From NCBI GenBank assembly GCA_029257755.1, contig JARIAP010000188.1, positions 1 to 5,852 on the forward strand: 5,852 nucleotides of DNA, written 5' to 3'. Shown here piece after piece: positions 5,784 to 5,852 of this stretch (the stretch's first letter is position 1; each line of letters begins with the position of its first letter). The position numbers and the translations under genes were made by a program. This DNA comes from Helicobacter sp. Lineage in GTDB: Bacteria; Campylobacterota; Campylobacteria; Campylobacterales; Helicobacteraceae. The notes beneath the pieces are model-generated. The model was not told where the DNA came from. It ran no database searches and worked only from the letters and a program-made list of their open reading frames with translations.

Positions 5784-5852
5784 ATGATAACAAAAGATAA
5801 CTTTAAAGAAGTGTTAGTAATATTAGGTTTTAAACAAGAGGATAATAAATAT
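5784..5852 (+). CDS. Third gene of the cassette, N-terminal 23 residues only
   Basis: An open frame starts at ATG 5784 and is still open at the window edge; the visible product begins MITKDNFKEVLVILGF. A ribosome binding site 6 nt upstream and a 43-bp gap after the nuclease gene suggest it is part of the same operon. From memory, a start of the form (M)xxxNFKxxLxxLGF is common in large Eco57I-class methyltransferases and restriction subunits of Helicobacter and Campylobacter, which would fit the setting. With only 23 residues this is a suggestion and not an identification. Confidence 0.6.
   Translation, partial: MITKDNFKEVLVILGFKQEDNKY

Noticed and set aside
1..5852. tRNA, rRNA or CRISPR array
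   Set aside because: No regularly spaced repeats and no cloverleaf-like or rRNA-like stretch was seen on either strand.

Overview
The window is very AT-rich, strongly prefers AGA for arginine in its housekeeping genes, and uses AAAGG-type ribosome binding sites with TGnTAnAAT extended -10 boxes. Together with the protein sequences (FtsH, TilS and LepA all read like Helicobacter/Campylobacter versions), this points to a chromosomal segment of a Campylobacterota species, most likely Helicobacter or a close relative. The species cannot be named from the sequence alone.

Layout. Positions 1-443 (+) hold the 3' end of ftsH, the membrane-bound AAA+ zinc protease. After a 27-bp gap comes a convergent gene, tilS (471-1592, -), the tRNA-Ile lysidine synthetase, which starts at TTG. 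The 188-bp region 1593-1780 is a divergent promoter region serving tilS and lepA. lepA (1781-3574, +) is a complete elongation factor 4 GTPase. Positions 3575-3808 are intergenic and hold a strong extended -10 box overlapped by a 13-bp palindrome, plus a 10-codon ORF with its own ribosome binding site.

From 3809 to the right edge lies a compact same-strand cassette that looks like a restriction-modification locus: an N6-adenine DNA methyltransferase with DPCCGNGNF and NPPY motifs (3809-5032), a protein with a C-terminal GIY-YIG nuclease-like domain (5042-5740), and the first 23 codons of a third gene (5784-5852, cut by the window edge). The second gene starts 9 bp after the first stop, with its ribosome binding site overlapping that stop; the third follows after 43 bp. 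The second and third genes share the start context AAAGGCT plus five bases plus ATG (or a one-base variant), so the three are probably one operon.

How they fit together. The first three genes are unrelated core functions (membrane proteolysis, tRNA decoding, translation). The cassette is accessory: the methyltransferase would protect host DNA and the GIY-YIG protein would cut unmodified DNA. Arginine codons support a foreign origin: lepA uses AGA in 20 of 22 cases, the methyltransferase uses CGN in 5 of 9, and the nuclease uses CGN in 6 of 7. The most interesting part of the window is this cassette, in particular the GIY-YIG protein with its unrecognised N-terminal half of about 110 residues and the unknown third gene.
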